Source of the DNA: Arsenicicoccus sp. oral taxon 190
GTDB taxonomy: Bacteria > Actinomycetota > Actinomycetes > Actinomycetales > Dermatophilaceae
Length of the DNA: 64,000 nt
NCBI RefSeq assembly: GCF_001189535.1
Contig: NZ_CP012070.1
Location: 62,001-126,000, forward strand
Direction of reading: 5' to 3'
In this document: positions 7,909 to 17,067 of the stretch, in pieces
Layout of the letters: the number at the start of each line of letters is the position of its first letter
Numbering within the stretch: position 1 is the first letter of the stretch
Position numbers and translations under genes: made by a program
The notes under the pieces: model-generated
What the model saw: only the letters and a program-made list of their open reading frames with translations
Databases searched by the model: none
Told to the model about the DNA's origin: nothing

Positions 7909-9432
7909 TCAGCGGCCCTCCCCGGCCCGGGTCAGCAGCCGCGCCACGGTGCGCGGCAGCTGGTGGGCGACGTCCAGGGCCCGCACCGGCCCGCCGGGGT
8001 TGGCGTCGTGGGCCGCGACCCCGTGGACCAGGGCCGCGACGGACCCGGCGTCCAACGGGTCGAGCCCGGCCGCGAGCAGCGCTCCGGCGAGGCCGGCGAG
8101 CACGTCGCCCGACCCCGCGGTGCCCGCCCACGCCGGCGCGTCGGCCTGAGCCCGCACGGGCAGGCCGGAGCCGGGCGGGGGCACGACATACGTCGTGGAT
8201 CCCTTGAGCAGCACCGTCGCTCGCAGCAGGTCGGCGGCGCGGCGGGCCCAGCGCAGCGGCTCGCCGGTCACGTCGGAGCGCTGCAGGTCCGCGGCCTCCG
8301 GGTCGATCCGGGCGAGGAGCCGGGCGAGCTCACCGGCGTGCGGGGTGAGCAGGGTCCGGGCTCCGGCGTGCGCCCGCGGGCCGTCCAGCAGCGCCAGGCC
8401 GCCGGCGTCGACGACGCAGGGCAGGTCTGCGGCCAGGGCCTCGCGCGCTGCGTCGACCTGCGCCCGTCCGAGGTGGTCCCACGGCTCCGGCTCGGGGTCC
8501 AGCCCCGGTCCGACCACCCACGCCTGGACCCGCCCGGCCCCGTGGACCGCCTCGGGCACCGCGGCGCGGACCAGGCCGGTGGGGGTGGGCGGCCCGACGT
8601 AGCGGGCCATCCCGGCCCCCGCGCAGACCGCGGCGGTGACGGCCAGGATGGGGGCACCGGTGTAGACCTCGCCGCCGGCCACCACGCCCACCACGCCACG
8701 GGAGTACTTGTCGTCCTCGGGGCCGGGCACCGGCCACAGCCCGGCGACGTCGTCGTGGTCGAGGCGCTCGGCGACCGGGACCCACTCGTCCAGGTCGAGC
8801 CCGATGTCCACGAGGGTGAGCAGGCCGCAGCGGTCGGCGGTGCCGAGGACGTGCACCGGCTTGGCGCACCCGAAGGTCACGGTCTCGTCGGCGAAGACCC
8901 CTGGCCCCTCGAGCGACTCGGCCATCGGGTCGACCCCCGACGGCACGTCCACCGCGATGACGTGGGCGTCGGGACCGGTGGCGTCGACGAGGGACGAGAC
9001 GTCCTCGCTCAGCCCCGGGCGGCCCCCGATCCCCACCACCGCGTCCAGCACCACGTCCGCCACGGCCAGGGCCTTGCGGGCGCTCTCGCGACCCGGCTCG
9101 GTGGTCGCGTCGACCAGCTCGACCTTGGCGCTGCGGGCCGCCTTGAGGCCGCCGCGGTGCGGGCGCTCCGAGGTCAGCACGGCCACGAGCTCCAGCGGCT
9201 CGCCCACGAGCTCGGCCAGGTGCGCCAGCGCGTAGAGCGCGTCGCCGCCGTTGTTGCCGCCCCCGACGAGGGCCACGACCAGCGGCTGGGCGCGCGCGTC
9301 GTCGGGCAGCCGTGCGGCGACGACGGTCGCGAGACCCAGCGCGGCCCGCCGCATCAGCTCACCCTCGGGCAGCGCGGCCATGGCGCGCTCCTCGGCGGCA
9401 CGGACGTCGTCGACGGACCAGGCGTGGATCAC
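7909..9432 (-). CDS. nnr: Bifunctional NAD(P)H-hydrate epimerase/dehydratase
   Basis: Repairs hydrated NAD(P)H. The N-terminal domain (about residues 1-215) is the NnrE/YjeF_N epimerase, with VGGGNNGGDAL near residue 70. The C-terminal domain (about 230-490) is the NnrD/YjeF_C ADP- or ATP-dependent dehydratase, with TPHAGELARLL and the AGSGDVLAGL glycine loop. At 507 residues it is a full-length fusion. It sits between acpS and alr, the standard actinobacterial order. Confidence 0.92.
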   Translation of the reverse strand: MIHAWSVDDVRAAEERAMAALPEGELMRRAALGLATVVAARLPDDARAQPLVVALVGGGNNGGDALYALAHLAELVGEPLELVAVLTSERPHRGGLKAARSAKVELVDATTEPGRESARKALAVADVVLDAVVGIGGRPGLSEDVSSLVDATGPDAHVIAVDVPSGVDPMAESLEGPGVFADETVTFGCAKPVHVLGTADRCGLLTLVDIGLDLDEWVPVAERLDHDDVAGLWPVPGPEDDKYSRGVVGVVAGGEVYTGAPILAVTAAVCAGAGMARYVGPPTPTGLVRAAVPEAVHGAGRVQAWVVGPGLDPEPEPWDHLGRAQVDAAREALAADLPCVVDAGGLALLDGPRAHAGARTLLTPHAGELARLLARIDPEAADLQRSDVTGEPLRWARRAADLLRATVLLKGSTTYVVPPPGSGLPVRAQADAPAWAGTAGSGDVLAGLAGALLAAGLDPLDAGSVAALVHGVAAHDANPGGPVRALDVAHQLPRTVARLLTRAGEGR

Positions 9433-9489
9433 GGGCAGCAGCCTCCTCGGGCGGGTAGCGTCACGACCCCGCCCCGGCGTCGGGTGGGG

Positions 9490-9840
9490 TCAGGCCTCGG
9501 CGACGACGAAGGCTGACGCCACCCCCGCGTCGTGCGAGAGCGACAGGTGCAGCCTAGTCACCCCGAGCTCCTGCATCCGGGCCAGGACGCTGCCGCGCAC
9601 CTCCCAGTGCGGGCGGCCGTGCTCGCCGCGGACCACGGTCGCGTCGTGCCAGGCCAGGGACCCCGGCGACCCCAGCGCCTTGGCGAGGGCCTCCTTGGCG
9701 GCGAACCGCGCGGCCGTCGACTCCGGGCGCAGCCCCCGCTCGCCGGCCGTGAACAGCCGGTCGGCGAGCGCCGGGGTGCGCTCCAGGGTCCGGGTGAAGC
9801 GCTCGATGTCCACGACGTCGATGCCGACCCCGAGGATCAC
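9490..9840 (-). CDS. acpS: Holo-[acyl-carrier-protein] synthase
   Basis: Transfers 4'-phosphopantetheine from CoA to acyl carrier proteins. The 116-residue protein begins MILGVGIDVVDIERF, which carries the Mg-binding Asp, and has FAAKEALAKAL near residue 45 with the second metal-binding Glu; SLSHD follows near the end. Normal length for AcpS. It is 31 bases downstream of glmS and 57 upstream of nnr on the same strand. A second, divergent AcpS-like protein sits at 60248-60793 with the aminoacyl carrier system, so this copy is likely the housekeeping enzyme. Confidence 0.94.
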   Translation of the reverse strand: MILGVGIDVVDIERFTRTLERTPALADRLFTAGERGLRPESTAARFAAKEALAKALGSPGSLAWHDATVVRGEHGRPHWEVRGSVLARMQELGVTRLHLSLSHDAGVASAFVVAEA

Positions 9841-9871
9841 CGCGACACCGCCCGTATGCCGCCGCCCACCG

Positions 9872-11725
9872 TCACTCGACGGTGACGGACTTGGCGAGGT
9901 TGCGGGGCTGGTCCACGTCCAGGCCCTTGGCCGTGGCGAGCTCGCAGGCGAAGACCTGCAGCGGGATGATCGACAGCAGCGGCATCATCATCGTGCTGGT
10001 GCGGGGGACCTCGATGACCTCGTCCGCGAACGGGCGCACTGCCTCGTCGCCCTGCTCGGTGATCACCAGGGTGCGGGCGCCGCGGGCACGGATCTCCTGG
10101 ATGTTGGACACCACCTTGGCGTGCAGGTCGTAGGGGCTGTCCTGCGCCGGCATGACGATGAAGACCGGCTGCCCGGGCTCGATCAGCGCGATCGGACCGT
10201 GCTTGAGCTCGCCCGCGGCGAAGCCCTCCGCGTGGATGTAGGCGATCTCCTTCAGCTTGAGCGCACCCTCGAGCGCGATCGGGTAGCCGACATGGCGCCC
10301 GAGGAAGAGCACCGAGCGGGTGTCGGACATGAACCGCGCGATCTCCCGGACCCGCTCCATGCTGTCCAGCACGGTGTCGACGTGCCGCGGGATCTCGGCG
10401 AGCTCGCGCATGACAGCCTGGGCGTCCTCGGCGTGGCTGCCGCCGCGCAGCTGCGCGAGGTAGAGGCCGAGCAGGTAGCAGGCGGCGATCTGGGCGGTGA
10501 AGGCCTTCGTCGACGCGACGGCGATCTCCGGCCCCGCGTGGGTGTAGAGCGCCGCGTCGGACTCGCGGGGGATGGTGGCGCCATACGTGTTGCAGATGGC
10601 GATGGTGAGCGCGCCGAGTTCCTTGGCGTGCTTGACCGCCATGAGGGTGTCCATGGTCTCCCCGGACTGGGACATGGACACGACCAGGGTGCGGTCGTCG
10701 ACCACCGGGTCCCGGTAGCGGAACTCGTGGGCGAGCTCGACCTCGGTCTGGATCCGGGTCCAGTGCTCGATGGCGTACTTCGCGGACAGGCCGGAGTAGA
10801 AGGCGGTGCCGCACGCCACGATGATGATCTTCTCGATGCGCTCCAGCCGGGCCGGGTCGATGTTCATCTCGTCGAGCACCAACTTGCCGGTCTCGTCGGT
10901 GCGGCCGAGCAGCGTGTCGGCGATGGCCTTGGGCTGCTCCAGGATCTCCTTCTCCATGAAGGACGAGTGGCCGCCCTTTTCGGCGGCGGCGGCGTCCCAG
11001 GTCACCTCGAAGCGCTTGCCCTCGGCCGGGGTGCCGTCGAAGCCCATGACCTGCACGTCGTCGGGCGTGATGACGACGAGCTGGTCCTGGTCGACCTCCA
11101 TCGCCGACTTGGTGTAGCCGATGAACGCGGCGACGTCGGAGCCGAGGTAGTTCTCGCCCTCGCCGAGCCCGACGACCAGCGGGCTGTTGCGGCGGGCCGC
11201 GACGACGGTGCCGGGGTGGTCGGCGTGGACCGCCAGCAGCGTGAACGCCCCGTCGAGCCGGTTGACGACCTCGAGCATGGCGGCCGTCAGGTCACCCTGG
11301 TAGGCGCGGGCCAGCAGCTGGGCCGCGACCTCGGTGTCGGTCTCGGAGGTGAAGTGCACACCCTCCGCGAGCAGCTCGGTCTTGAGGGCGTGGAAGTTCT
11401 CGATGATGCCGTTGTGGACGACGGCCACCTTGCTGTCGGTGCCACCGCGGTGCGGGTGGGCGTTCTCGTCGGTGGGGCCGCCGTGCGTCGCCCACCGGGT
11501 GTGGCCGATCCCCGTGGACGCGTCGTCCAGCGGGTGCTCCTCGAGCTCGCTGCGCAGGTTGACCAGCTTGCCGGCCTTCTTGGCGGACTCCACCCCCTGC
11601 GGGCACACCAGGGCGATGCCTGCCGAGTCGTAGCCGCGGTACTCCAACCGGGCCAGCCCCTCGAGGACCACCTGCTGCGCCTTGCCGTCCACCTGAGGAC
11701 CGACGTATCCCACGATTCCGCACAT
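9872..11725 (-). CDS. glmS: Glutamine-fructose-6-phosphate aminotransferase
   Basis: Makes glucosamine-6-phosphate from fructose-6-phosphate and glutamine, the entry to UDP-GlcNAc. The 617-residue protein starts MCGIVGYVG, putting the catalytic Cys at position 2 after Met removal; the glutaminase domain spans about 1-230 and two SIS sugar-isomerase domains follow. The C terminus ends SVTVE as is usual for the family. The ATG at 11725 is fixed by the need for Cys2; the longer upstream frame is spurious. It overlaps no ribozyme-like leader, and coaA is divergent. Confidence 0.96.
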   Translation of the reverse strand: MCGIVGYVGPQVDGKAQQVVLEGLARLEYRGYDSAGIALVCPQGVESAKKAGKLVNLRSELEEHPLDDASTGIGHTRWATHGGPTDENAHPHRGGTDSKVAVVHNGIIENFHALKTELLAEGVHFTSETDTEVAAQLLARAYQGDLTAAMLEVVNRLDGAFTLLAVHADHPGTVVAARRNSPLVVGLGEGENYLGSDVAAFIGYTKSAMEVDQDQLVVITPDDVQVMGFDGTPAEGKRFEVTWDAAAAEKGGHSSFMEKEILEQPKAIADTLLGRTDETGKLVLDEMNIDPARLERIEKIIIVACGTAFYSGLSAKYAIEHWTRIQTEVELAHEFRYRDPVVDDRTLVVSMSQSGETMDTLMAVKHAKELGALTIAICNTYGATIPRESDAALYTHAGPEIAVASTKAFTAQIAACYLLGLYLAQLRGGSHAEDAQAVMRELAEIPRHVDTVLDSMERVREIARFMSDTRSVLFLGRHVGYPIALEGALKLKEIAYIHAEGFAAGELKHGPIALIEPGQPVFIVMPAQDSPYDLHAKVVSNIQEIRARGARTLVITEQGDEAVRPFADEVIEVPRTSTMMMPLLSIIPLQVFACELATAKGLDVDQPRNLAKSVTVE

Positions 11726-11774
11726 GGCGATCACGATAACGGCGGTGGGCGGGCGCATGCGCCACAATGACCGG

Positions 11775-12740
11775 GTGTCATCCGCCGGAGTGTCCACAGC
11801 CACGGTCTCGACTCCCTACGTGGAGCTGGACCGGGCCGCGTGGGCGAGGCTGCGTGACCGGCACCCGCTCTCGCTCACGGCGCGGGACCTGGAGCGGATC
11901 CAGGGCACCGGGGTCCCGCTGGACCTGCAGGAGGTCGAGGAGGTCTACCTGCCCCTGTCGCGGCTGCTGTCCTTCTACGTGGACGCGACGACCCAGCTGC
12001 ACCAGGTGACCAGCAACTTCCTCATGGAGTCCACCCCGCCCGCGACGCCCTTCATCATCGGGGTGGCGGGGTCGGTCGCCGTCGGCAAGTCGACCACGGC
12101 CCGCCTGCTGCGCGACCTGCTGCGGCGATGGCCCTCGACCCCGACGGTCGAGCTCGTCACCACCGACGGCTTCCTCTACCCCAACCGCGTGCTGACCGAG
12201 CGGGGCCTGATGCACCGCAAGGGATTTCCCGAGTCCTACGACCGGCGGGCGCTGCTGCGCTTCGTCTCGGAGGTCAAGGCCGGCGTGCCGTGCGTGCGGG
12301 CCCCGGTCTACTCCCACCTCGTCTACGACATCGTGCCCGACGAGCACATCGTGGTGGAGCGGCCCGACGTCCTGATCGTCGAGGGGCTCAACGTGCTGCA
12401 GGCGCCGCAGCCCCGCCGCGACGGCCGGCTCGGGCTCGCGGTGTCGGACTTCTTCGACTTCTCGGTCTACGTCGACGCGCGCATCGACCACATCAAGAAG
12501 TGGTACGTCGACCGCTTCCTCAAGCTGCGGCAGACGGCCTTCGCCGACCCCCAGTCCTACTTCCGCCGGTATGCCGCCCTCTCCGACACCGAGGCTCGCG
12601 CCACGGCACTGCGGATCTGGGAGGAGATCAACGGGCCCAACCTCGAGGACAACGTCGTCACCACCCGAGGTCGCGCCAACCTGGTGCTGACCAAGGGCGA
12701 GGACCACTCGGTGCGCCGCGTGCTGCTGCGCAAGCTCTGA
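11775..12740 (+). CDS. coaA: Pantothenate kinase, type I
   Basis: First step of CoA synthesis, phosphorylating pantothenate with ATP. The 321-residue protein has the P-loop GVAGSVAVGKSTTARLL near residue 95 and the TTDGFLYPN and RKGFPESYD segments characteristic of bacterial type I PanK. The GTG at 11775 gives normal family length (E. coli 316); longer in-frame starts would run into glmS. It is divergent from glmS with a spacer of about 50 bases, and is followed by 508 bases of non-coding repeats. Confidence 0.94.
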   Translation: MSSAGVSTATVSTPYVELDRAAWARLRDRHPLSLTARDLERIQGTGVPLDLQEVEEVYLPLSRLLSFYVDATTQLHQVTSNFLMESTPPATPFIIGVAGSVAVGKSTTARLLRDLLRRWPSTPTVELVTTDGFLYPNRVLTERGLMHRKGFPESYDRRALLRFVSEVKAGVPCVRAPVYSHLVYDIVPDEHIVVERPDVLIVEGLNVLQAPQPRRDGRLGLAVSDFFDFSVYVDARIDHIKKWYVDRFLKLRQTAFADPQSYFRRYAALSDTEARATALRIWEEINGPNLEDNVVTTRGRANLVLTKGEDHSVRRVLLRKL

Positions 12741-12756
12741 GCCCCGGACCCACGCC

Positions 12757-12835
12757 GACCGCGCCCCGTCCCTCCCCGCCCGTCCCGTCCCTCCGCTCGT
12801 CTCTCCCGTCCCTCCCGTCCCTCCGGCCCCGGCTG
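12757..12835. repeat. Pyrimidine-rich tract with CGTCCCTCC units
   Basis: Immediately after coaA the plus strand is almost purely C and T, built of degenerate CCGTCCCTC units (for example around 12777, 12786, 12806 and 12815). A related pyrimidine stretch recurs at 13025-13057, before the second palindrome. No coding signal is seen on either strand. Confidence 0.65.
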
Positions 12836-12864
12836 CACCCGACTCTTCCCCGCCCACACCCGCA

Positions 12865-13067
12865 CGTTGAGTGGCGACAAGTGGGGGTCATCCGCGCGGG
12901 ACAACCCCCATCTGTCGCCTCTCAACGAGGGTTGCGGGCCGACACCGGCCGGCCGACCGGCCAAGGCCAGCGGGCGGGCCGACACCGGCCAGCTGACCGC
13001 CCAAGGCGGGCCGAGCGACCGCACCCGTCCCTTTCGTCCCTCCCGTTCCCCCCCACCCGCACCCACG
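12865..13067. repeat. 203-bp tandem repeat unit 1 with 63-bp palindrome
   Basis: The unit opens with a palindrome at 12865-12927: outer arms CGTTGAGTGGCGACA and TGTCGCCTCTCAACG (one mismatch), inner GGGGGT/ACCCCC arms, and a CATCCGCGCGGGACA centre. It is followed by two copies of a roughly 40-bp subrepeat starting GACACCGGCC (12941, 12981) and then a pyrimidine run. The whole unit recurs at an exact offset of 203 bases. No reading frame here looks coding. Confidence 0.85.
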
Positions 13068-13248
13068 CGTTGAGAGGCGACAAGTGGGGGTCATCCGCGC
13101 GGGACAACCCCCATCTGTCGCCTCTCAACGAGGGCTGCGGGCCGACACCGGCCGGCCGACCGGCCAAGGCCAGCGGGCGGGCCCACACCGGCCGGATGAC
13201 CGACCAAGGCGGACCGATACCGGCCGGCCGCCAGCAACCCTTGCCCGA
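13068..13248. repeat. 203-bp tandem repeat unit 2 with 63-bp palindrome
   Basis: Second copy: palindrome at 13068-13130 with perfect 15-bp outer arms (13068-13082 and 13116-13130), then the ACACCGGCC subrepeats at about 13144 and 13184 plus a degenerate one at 13216. Identity with unit 1 is near complete until about 13210, where it drifts and ends at the S41 gene stop. The block lies between the ends of two convergent genes (coaA and the peptidase). Confidence 0.85.
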
Positions 13249-14253
13249 TCACGACGAGGCGCACTGCCCCTGGAGCCAGGTCGTGGCGGCCGCTGCGGCC
13301 TGGTCGACGGGGGCCGGCTGGACCGGGGTGATCGCGCCGCCATACCGCGCGCCGGTCCGGTCCACGTCCACGGCCGTGGTCAGCAGCATCCCCGTCCCGT
13401 CGTAGAGCCGCACCGTCTGGTTGGCCGAGGAGTAGCCGGCCGTGGGCGCCCCGAACGAGCGCGCCCCCTGGGCGCCCTTGAAGGCCAGCACGACCACCTC
13501 GCCCGAGCTGCCGGTGTCCGGCCCCTGCAGCACGGCGACCGGCCCGGCGGCCCGGGCGCGGGCCCCCACCGAGTGCTGGTCGGACCCACCCACGCGGACC
13601 GTGCCGCCGGCGAGGGTCAGGTCGGTGGTCGTGCCGTTGCGGTCCACGAAGCCGCCGACCTTGCCGTCACCGAGCAGCGCAGACAGGCCCGACAGCATGG
13701 GGCTCATGTCGCCGCCGTGGTTGCTGCGCAGGTCGACGATCCAGCCGCAGCTCGTGCGGGTGCGCTGCGCGTCGATGCCGTTGGCGATCCGGGTGGCGTA
13801 GTCGTTGCGGAAGCCCTCCTCGGGCGCCGAGAGCTTGGGCACGGTGACGGTGGTGATGCCGCGGGCGTTGCTCACCTGGGGCAGCGGACGCTCGGTGTCG
13901 GTGGACCCGAGATCCTTGCCCGACTCGAAGATCGTCGAGTGCTTGCCGCCGGCGACCGCGACAGCCTCGCGCAGCGCCGGCAGCGTGGCGGCGTAGCTGT
14001 CCGCGTCACGGGTCTTGCGGACCGCCTCCGCCCGGGCCCGGTCCCACTCCGGACCGGTGGGGTGGTAGCCGGCCTCCATCTTGGTAAGGGCGTCGTCGGC
14101 GTAGGCCGCCGGCGAGGGTGGCACGAGGTAGACCCCGTAGCGGGGGCCGACCTGCCAGACGGCCAGCAGGGCCAGCGCGAGCAGGACGACGCCGGAGACC
14201 AGCAGGGAGAGGAGGATCCGTCGAGCACGGTGAGGACCGGCAGAAGGCTTCAT
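13249..14253 (-). CDS. Membrane-anchored S41 family peptidase
   Basis: A 334-residue secreted or membrane-anchored serine peptidase of the tail-specific/C-terminal-processing class. An N-terminal basic stretch is followed by a hydrophobic helix (about residues 14-36). The S41 core shows VDLRSNHGGDMSPML, then the nucleophile region DTGSSGEVVVLAFKG with the candidate catalytic Ser, and GAPTAGYSSANQ after it. No PDZ domain is evident, so it is shorter than CtpA-like enzymes. The ATG at 14253 places the anchor at the N terminus; upstream frame is low quality. Stand-alone gene next to a repeat block. Confidence 0.8.
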   Translation of the reverse strand: MKPSAGPHRARRILLSLLVSGVVLLALALLAVWQVGPRYGVYLVPPSPAAYADDALTKMEAGYHPTGPEWDRARAEAVRKTRDADSYAATLPALREAVAVAGGKHSTIFESGKDLGSTDTERPLPQVSNARGITTVTVPKLSAPEEGFRNDYATRIANGIDAQRTRTSCGWIVDLRSNHGGDMSPMLSGLSALLGDGKVGGFVDRNGTTTDLTLAGGTVRVGGSDQHSVGARARAAGPVAVLQGPDTGSSGEVVVLAFKGAQGARSFGAPTAGYSSANQTVRLYDGTGMLLTTAVDVDRTGARYGGAITPVQPAPVDQAAAAATTWLQGQCASS

Positions 14254-14367
14254 GGTCTCTACCCTGGCGCCGGGCCGAGCCCCCACGACATCCTCCTGGG
14301 GGCCCTGCCGCGCGTCAGACCGTGGTCGTACCCCACCCCGACTCATCTCCCCCGGGCGACCGGCGCC

Positions 14368-14685
14368 TCAGTCGCGTCGACGCAGCGTGAGCTGCACCAG
14401 CACGGGCCCCGACCGCCGGCCGGAGGGTCCGGGCGCGCCGCAGCCCGCCGCACCTTCGCTCGTCCCCGAGGCGCAGCTGCCGCAGCCGCCGTCGGGGCAG
14501 CCCGCCGCCAGCTCGCGGGCGTCGACCCGCCCCATGCGGACCAGGTGGTCCACGGCCGCGTCCACCGAGGCGCGGGTCAGCCCGGTCCGGCGGGCGACCT
14601 CGTCCAGCGACGCCGCTCCGTCCTCGAAGGCCGACAGCACCTGGCGCAACGGGCCCGGGCCGCGGGTGGCGGGGGCGGGCGTCAT
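14368..14685 (-). CDS. FeoC-like winged-helix protein with Cys cluster
   Basis: A 105-residue protein coupled to feoB by an ATGA overlap (14682-14685). Residues about 10-55 look like the FeoC winged helix (LRQVLSAFEDGAASLDEVARR then LTRASVDAAVDHLVRMGRV with short gaps). After it comes CPDGGCGSC and another Cys (GCGAPG), a possible metal or Fe-S site like the Cys group of FeoC. The C-terminal 30 residues are Pro/Arg rich. It would modulate FeoB stability or sense iron or oxygen; that role is inferred from position and the Cys group. Confidence 0.75.
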   Translation of the reverse strand: MTPAPATRGPGPLRQVLSAFEDGAASLDEVARRTGLTRASVDAAVDHLVRMGRVDARELAAGCPDGGCGSCASGTSEGAAGCGAPGPSGRRSGPVLVQLTLRRRD

Positions 14686-16808
14686 ACGACCAGCCGACCG
14701 ACCTGGAAGACCACGACGGACAGCACCCAGGCCAGCGTGAGCTGCACGCCCACGCCGAAGAGGGTCCAGCGCCAGCCGATCTCGCGCTTCTGCGCGGCCA
14801 GGGTGGCGACGCACGGGGTGTAGGCGAGCAGGAAGACCATGAAGGCCAGGGCGGCGGCGATCCCGTGGCCTCCCGAGGAGCGCTCGAAGTCGGCGCGGAT
14901 CACGTCGCCGAGCTGGCCAGGCGCGCGCTCGCTGTCCGGCTCGGACACGGCGTAGGTCTGCGCCCACGAGGAGATCACGGCCTCCTTGGCCACGAAGCCC
15001 ACGACCAGTGCGGACGAGGTGCGCCACTCGCCGTAGCCGGCGGGCGCGAAGGCCGGCGCGATCGCCTTGGCCCCGGCGGCGTAGACCGAGTCGGCGGTCT
15101 GCACCTCCCCGAACCTCTCCCCCGACCCCGGCATCGGCGTGGCCTGCAGCAGCCAGATGGCCACGACGGTGGCGACGATGATGCCGCTCGCGGTCCGCAG
15201 GAAGCCGCGCAGCCGCACCCACGTCTGGGAGGCCATCAGCCGCAGGTGCGGCACCTGGTAGGGCGGCAGGTCCAGGATCAGCGGCTCGTCCCCCACCCGG
15301 CGCCACAGGGTGGAACGCAGCGCCAGGCCGAGCAGGACGACCAGCAGGATCGACAGGAGGTACATCGCGAAGACGACGCTCCCGGCGTGGTCGGGGAAGA
15401 AGGTCGTCGCCATGAGCACGTAGACCGTCAGCCGCGCCGTGCACGACGTGAGCGGCACCAGCAGCGAGGTCATGACCCGGTGGCGGGCGTTGGGCAGGGT
15501 GCGGGTGGCGGCGATCGCCGGCACGTTGCACCCGAAGCCGACGACGAGCGGCAGGAAGGCCCGGCCGGGCAGCCCTATCGAGCGCATCAGCCGGTCGGTC
15601 ACCACGGCGGCGCGGGCCATGTAGCCGGAGTCCTCCAGCAGCGACAGCAGCGCGAACATCAGCGTCATCAGCGGCACGAAGGTCAGCAGCATCCCCACGC
15701 CGGCGATCAGCCCGTCGACGAGGAAGCCCCGGACCGGGCTGTGCCCCAGGCCGATCCGCTCCATGAGCCAACCGGCGGCGGACGACACGGGCCCGGTGAA
15801 GAGGCCGTCCAGCCAGTCCTGCATCGGCGCCGCGACGGTCGTCGTCAGCTGGAAGACCAGCCACATCGCCACGAGGAAGACCAGCGGGCCCCACAGCCGG
15901 GAGGTGACGACGCCGTCGATCCGGTCGGTCCACCCGGTCCGGGTCTGCGCGCTCTCGTGGGCGGCGTGCACCACGGCCTGCTCCACCCACGCGAACCGGT
16001 CGTCCGCCTGCGCCAGCTCGTGGTCCACCGGGTCCAGGGCCTCGGGCGGGCCGACCAGGTCGAGCCCGTCCGGGTTGTCCTCCGGGCCGTCAGGCCGTAT
16101 GCCGGAACCGCCCCGCGGCGCCGGCACCGGGGCGGCGAGGGTCTGGACCACCGCGTCGGCGAGCTGCTGCAGCCCGCCGCGGCGGCGCGGGTCGACCGGC
16201 ACCACGGGGGCGCCGAGCGCCGCCGCGAGCGCGGCGGTGTCGACGGCGATGCCGCGGCGGGCGGCCACGTCGTTCATGGTCAGCGCCACCACGACGCGCA
16301 GCGCGTGCTCGCGCACCTGCGCGACCAGGTAGAGGCTGCGGCTGAGGTGCGCCGCGTCGACGGTCACGACGACGAGGTCGGGGCGCTCCGCGGGCGGCTT
16401 GTCGACGAGCAGCGCGCGGGTGAGCTCCTCGTCGGGAGAGGCCGGGTCGAGGCTGTAGGCGCCCGGCAGGTCCACCAGGTCCACCTCGGTGGTGCCGCGG
16501 GCGCACGGCGCGTCGGCCGGGCAGCGGCAGCCGTCCCCCTGCGGGCACGCGGTGCGCTCGAACCGCCAGGCCCCACGCCCGACCTCGACCGAGGTGCCCG
16601 GCCAGTTGCCCATGTGCCGCTTGGCCCCGGTCAGGGCGTTGAAGAGCGTGGACTTGCCGACGTTGGGCGACCCCGCCAGCGCCACCACCGCGGACCCGGG
16701 CGCGGCCGCCGGGCCGCCCGCGTCGCTGTGGCAGCTGGGGACGGAGCTCGCGGTGACGTGCTGCGGCTCGGAGCCGTCCCGCGGGGTGTCGACGAGCCCG
16801 GTCGTCAT
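14682..16808 (-). CDS. feoB: Ferrous iron transporter FeoB
   Basis: Main GTP-dependent Fe(II) permease, in the inner membrane. The 708-residue protein has an N-terminal G domain with GSPNVGKSTLFNALTG (G1) near residue 47 and DLPGAYSL (G3) near 113, then the GDI-like region, and from about residue 310 two Gate domains with many hydrophobic segments (GYMARAAVV and VGFGCNVPAI are typical). An unusual Cys-containing insert (CPQGDGCRCPADAPC) lies between G1 and G3. Coupled by ATGA overlaps to feoA upstream and the FeoC-like gene downstream. Confidence 0.95.
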   Translation of the reverse strand: MTTGLVDTPRDGSEPQHVTASSVPSCHSDAGGPAAAPGSAVVALAGSPNVGKSTLFNALTGAKRHMGNWPGTSVEVGRGAWRFERTACPQGDGCRCPADAPCARGTTEVDLVDLPGAYSLDPASPDEELTRALLVDKPPAERPDLVVVTVDAAHLSRSLYLVAQVREHALRVVVALTMNDVAARRGIAVDTAALAAALGAPVVPVDPRRRGGLQQLADAVVQTLAAPVPAPRGGSGIRPDGPEDNPDGLDLVGPPEALDPVDHELAQADDRFAWVEQAVVHAAHESAQTRTGWTDRIDGVVTSRLWGPLVFLVAMWLVFQLTTTVAAPMQDWLDGLFTGPVSSAAGWLMERIGLGHSPVRGFLVDGLIAGVGMLLTFVPLMTLMFALLSLLEDSGYMARAAVVTDRLMRSIGLPGRAFLPLVVGFGCNVPAIAATRTLPNARHRVMTSLLVPLTSCTARLTVYVLMATTFFPDHAGSVVFAMYLLSILLVVLLGLALRSTLWRRVGDEPLILDLPPYQVPHLRLMASQTWVRLRGFLRTASGIIVATVVAIWLLQATPMPGSGERFGEVQTADSVYAAGAKAIAPAFAPAGYGEWRTSSALVVGFVAKEAVISSWAQTYAVSEPDSERAPGQLGDVIRADFERSSGGHGIAAALAFMVFLLAYTPCVATLAAQKREIGWRWTLFGVGVQLTLAWVLSVVVFQVGRLVV

Positions 16809-17050
16809 ACGGCCCGGCCCTCGGGGACGAAGACCTGGATCCCGGCAGCCGTCGAGCGGTCCAGCGCGATGCGCGCCCCGGCCACGGCCACGACCCGGCC
16901 GCCGCCGGCGGTCAGGTGCAGCACCTCGACGGTCGCGCCCGTGCGCAGGCCGAGCTCGGCGAGCCGGCGGCGGGGCGCGAGCGGCAGGTCGACGAGGCCG
17001 AGTCGCACCGGCTTGCGGGGCGGGGCCGCCTGCAGGGTCGTCGAGGTCAT
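16805..17050 (-). CDS. feoA: FeoA family protein
   Basis: An 81-residue SH3-like FeoA that supports FeoB. LADLPLAPRRRLAELGL-like text (here LVDLPLAPRRRLAELGL) and TGATVEVLHLTAGGGRVV fit the FeoA fold. ATG 17050 is chosen over the longer frame, which would begin inside the iron box. First gene of feoA-feoB-feoC. The 19-bp iron box 17 bases upstream indicates repression by an IdeR/DtxR-type regulator when iron is plentiful. Confidence 0.88.
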   Translation of the reverse strand: MTSTTLQAAPPRKPVRLGLVDLPLAPRRRLAELGLRTGATVEVLHLTAGGGRVVAVAGARIALDRSTAAGIQVFVPEGRAV

Positions 17051-17067
17051 GCCGACCACGATACGCC

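Noticed and set aside
12865..13248. CRISPR array
   Set aside because: Only two copies, spaced 203 bases by near-identical sequence, with no unique spacers and no cas genes.
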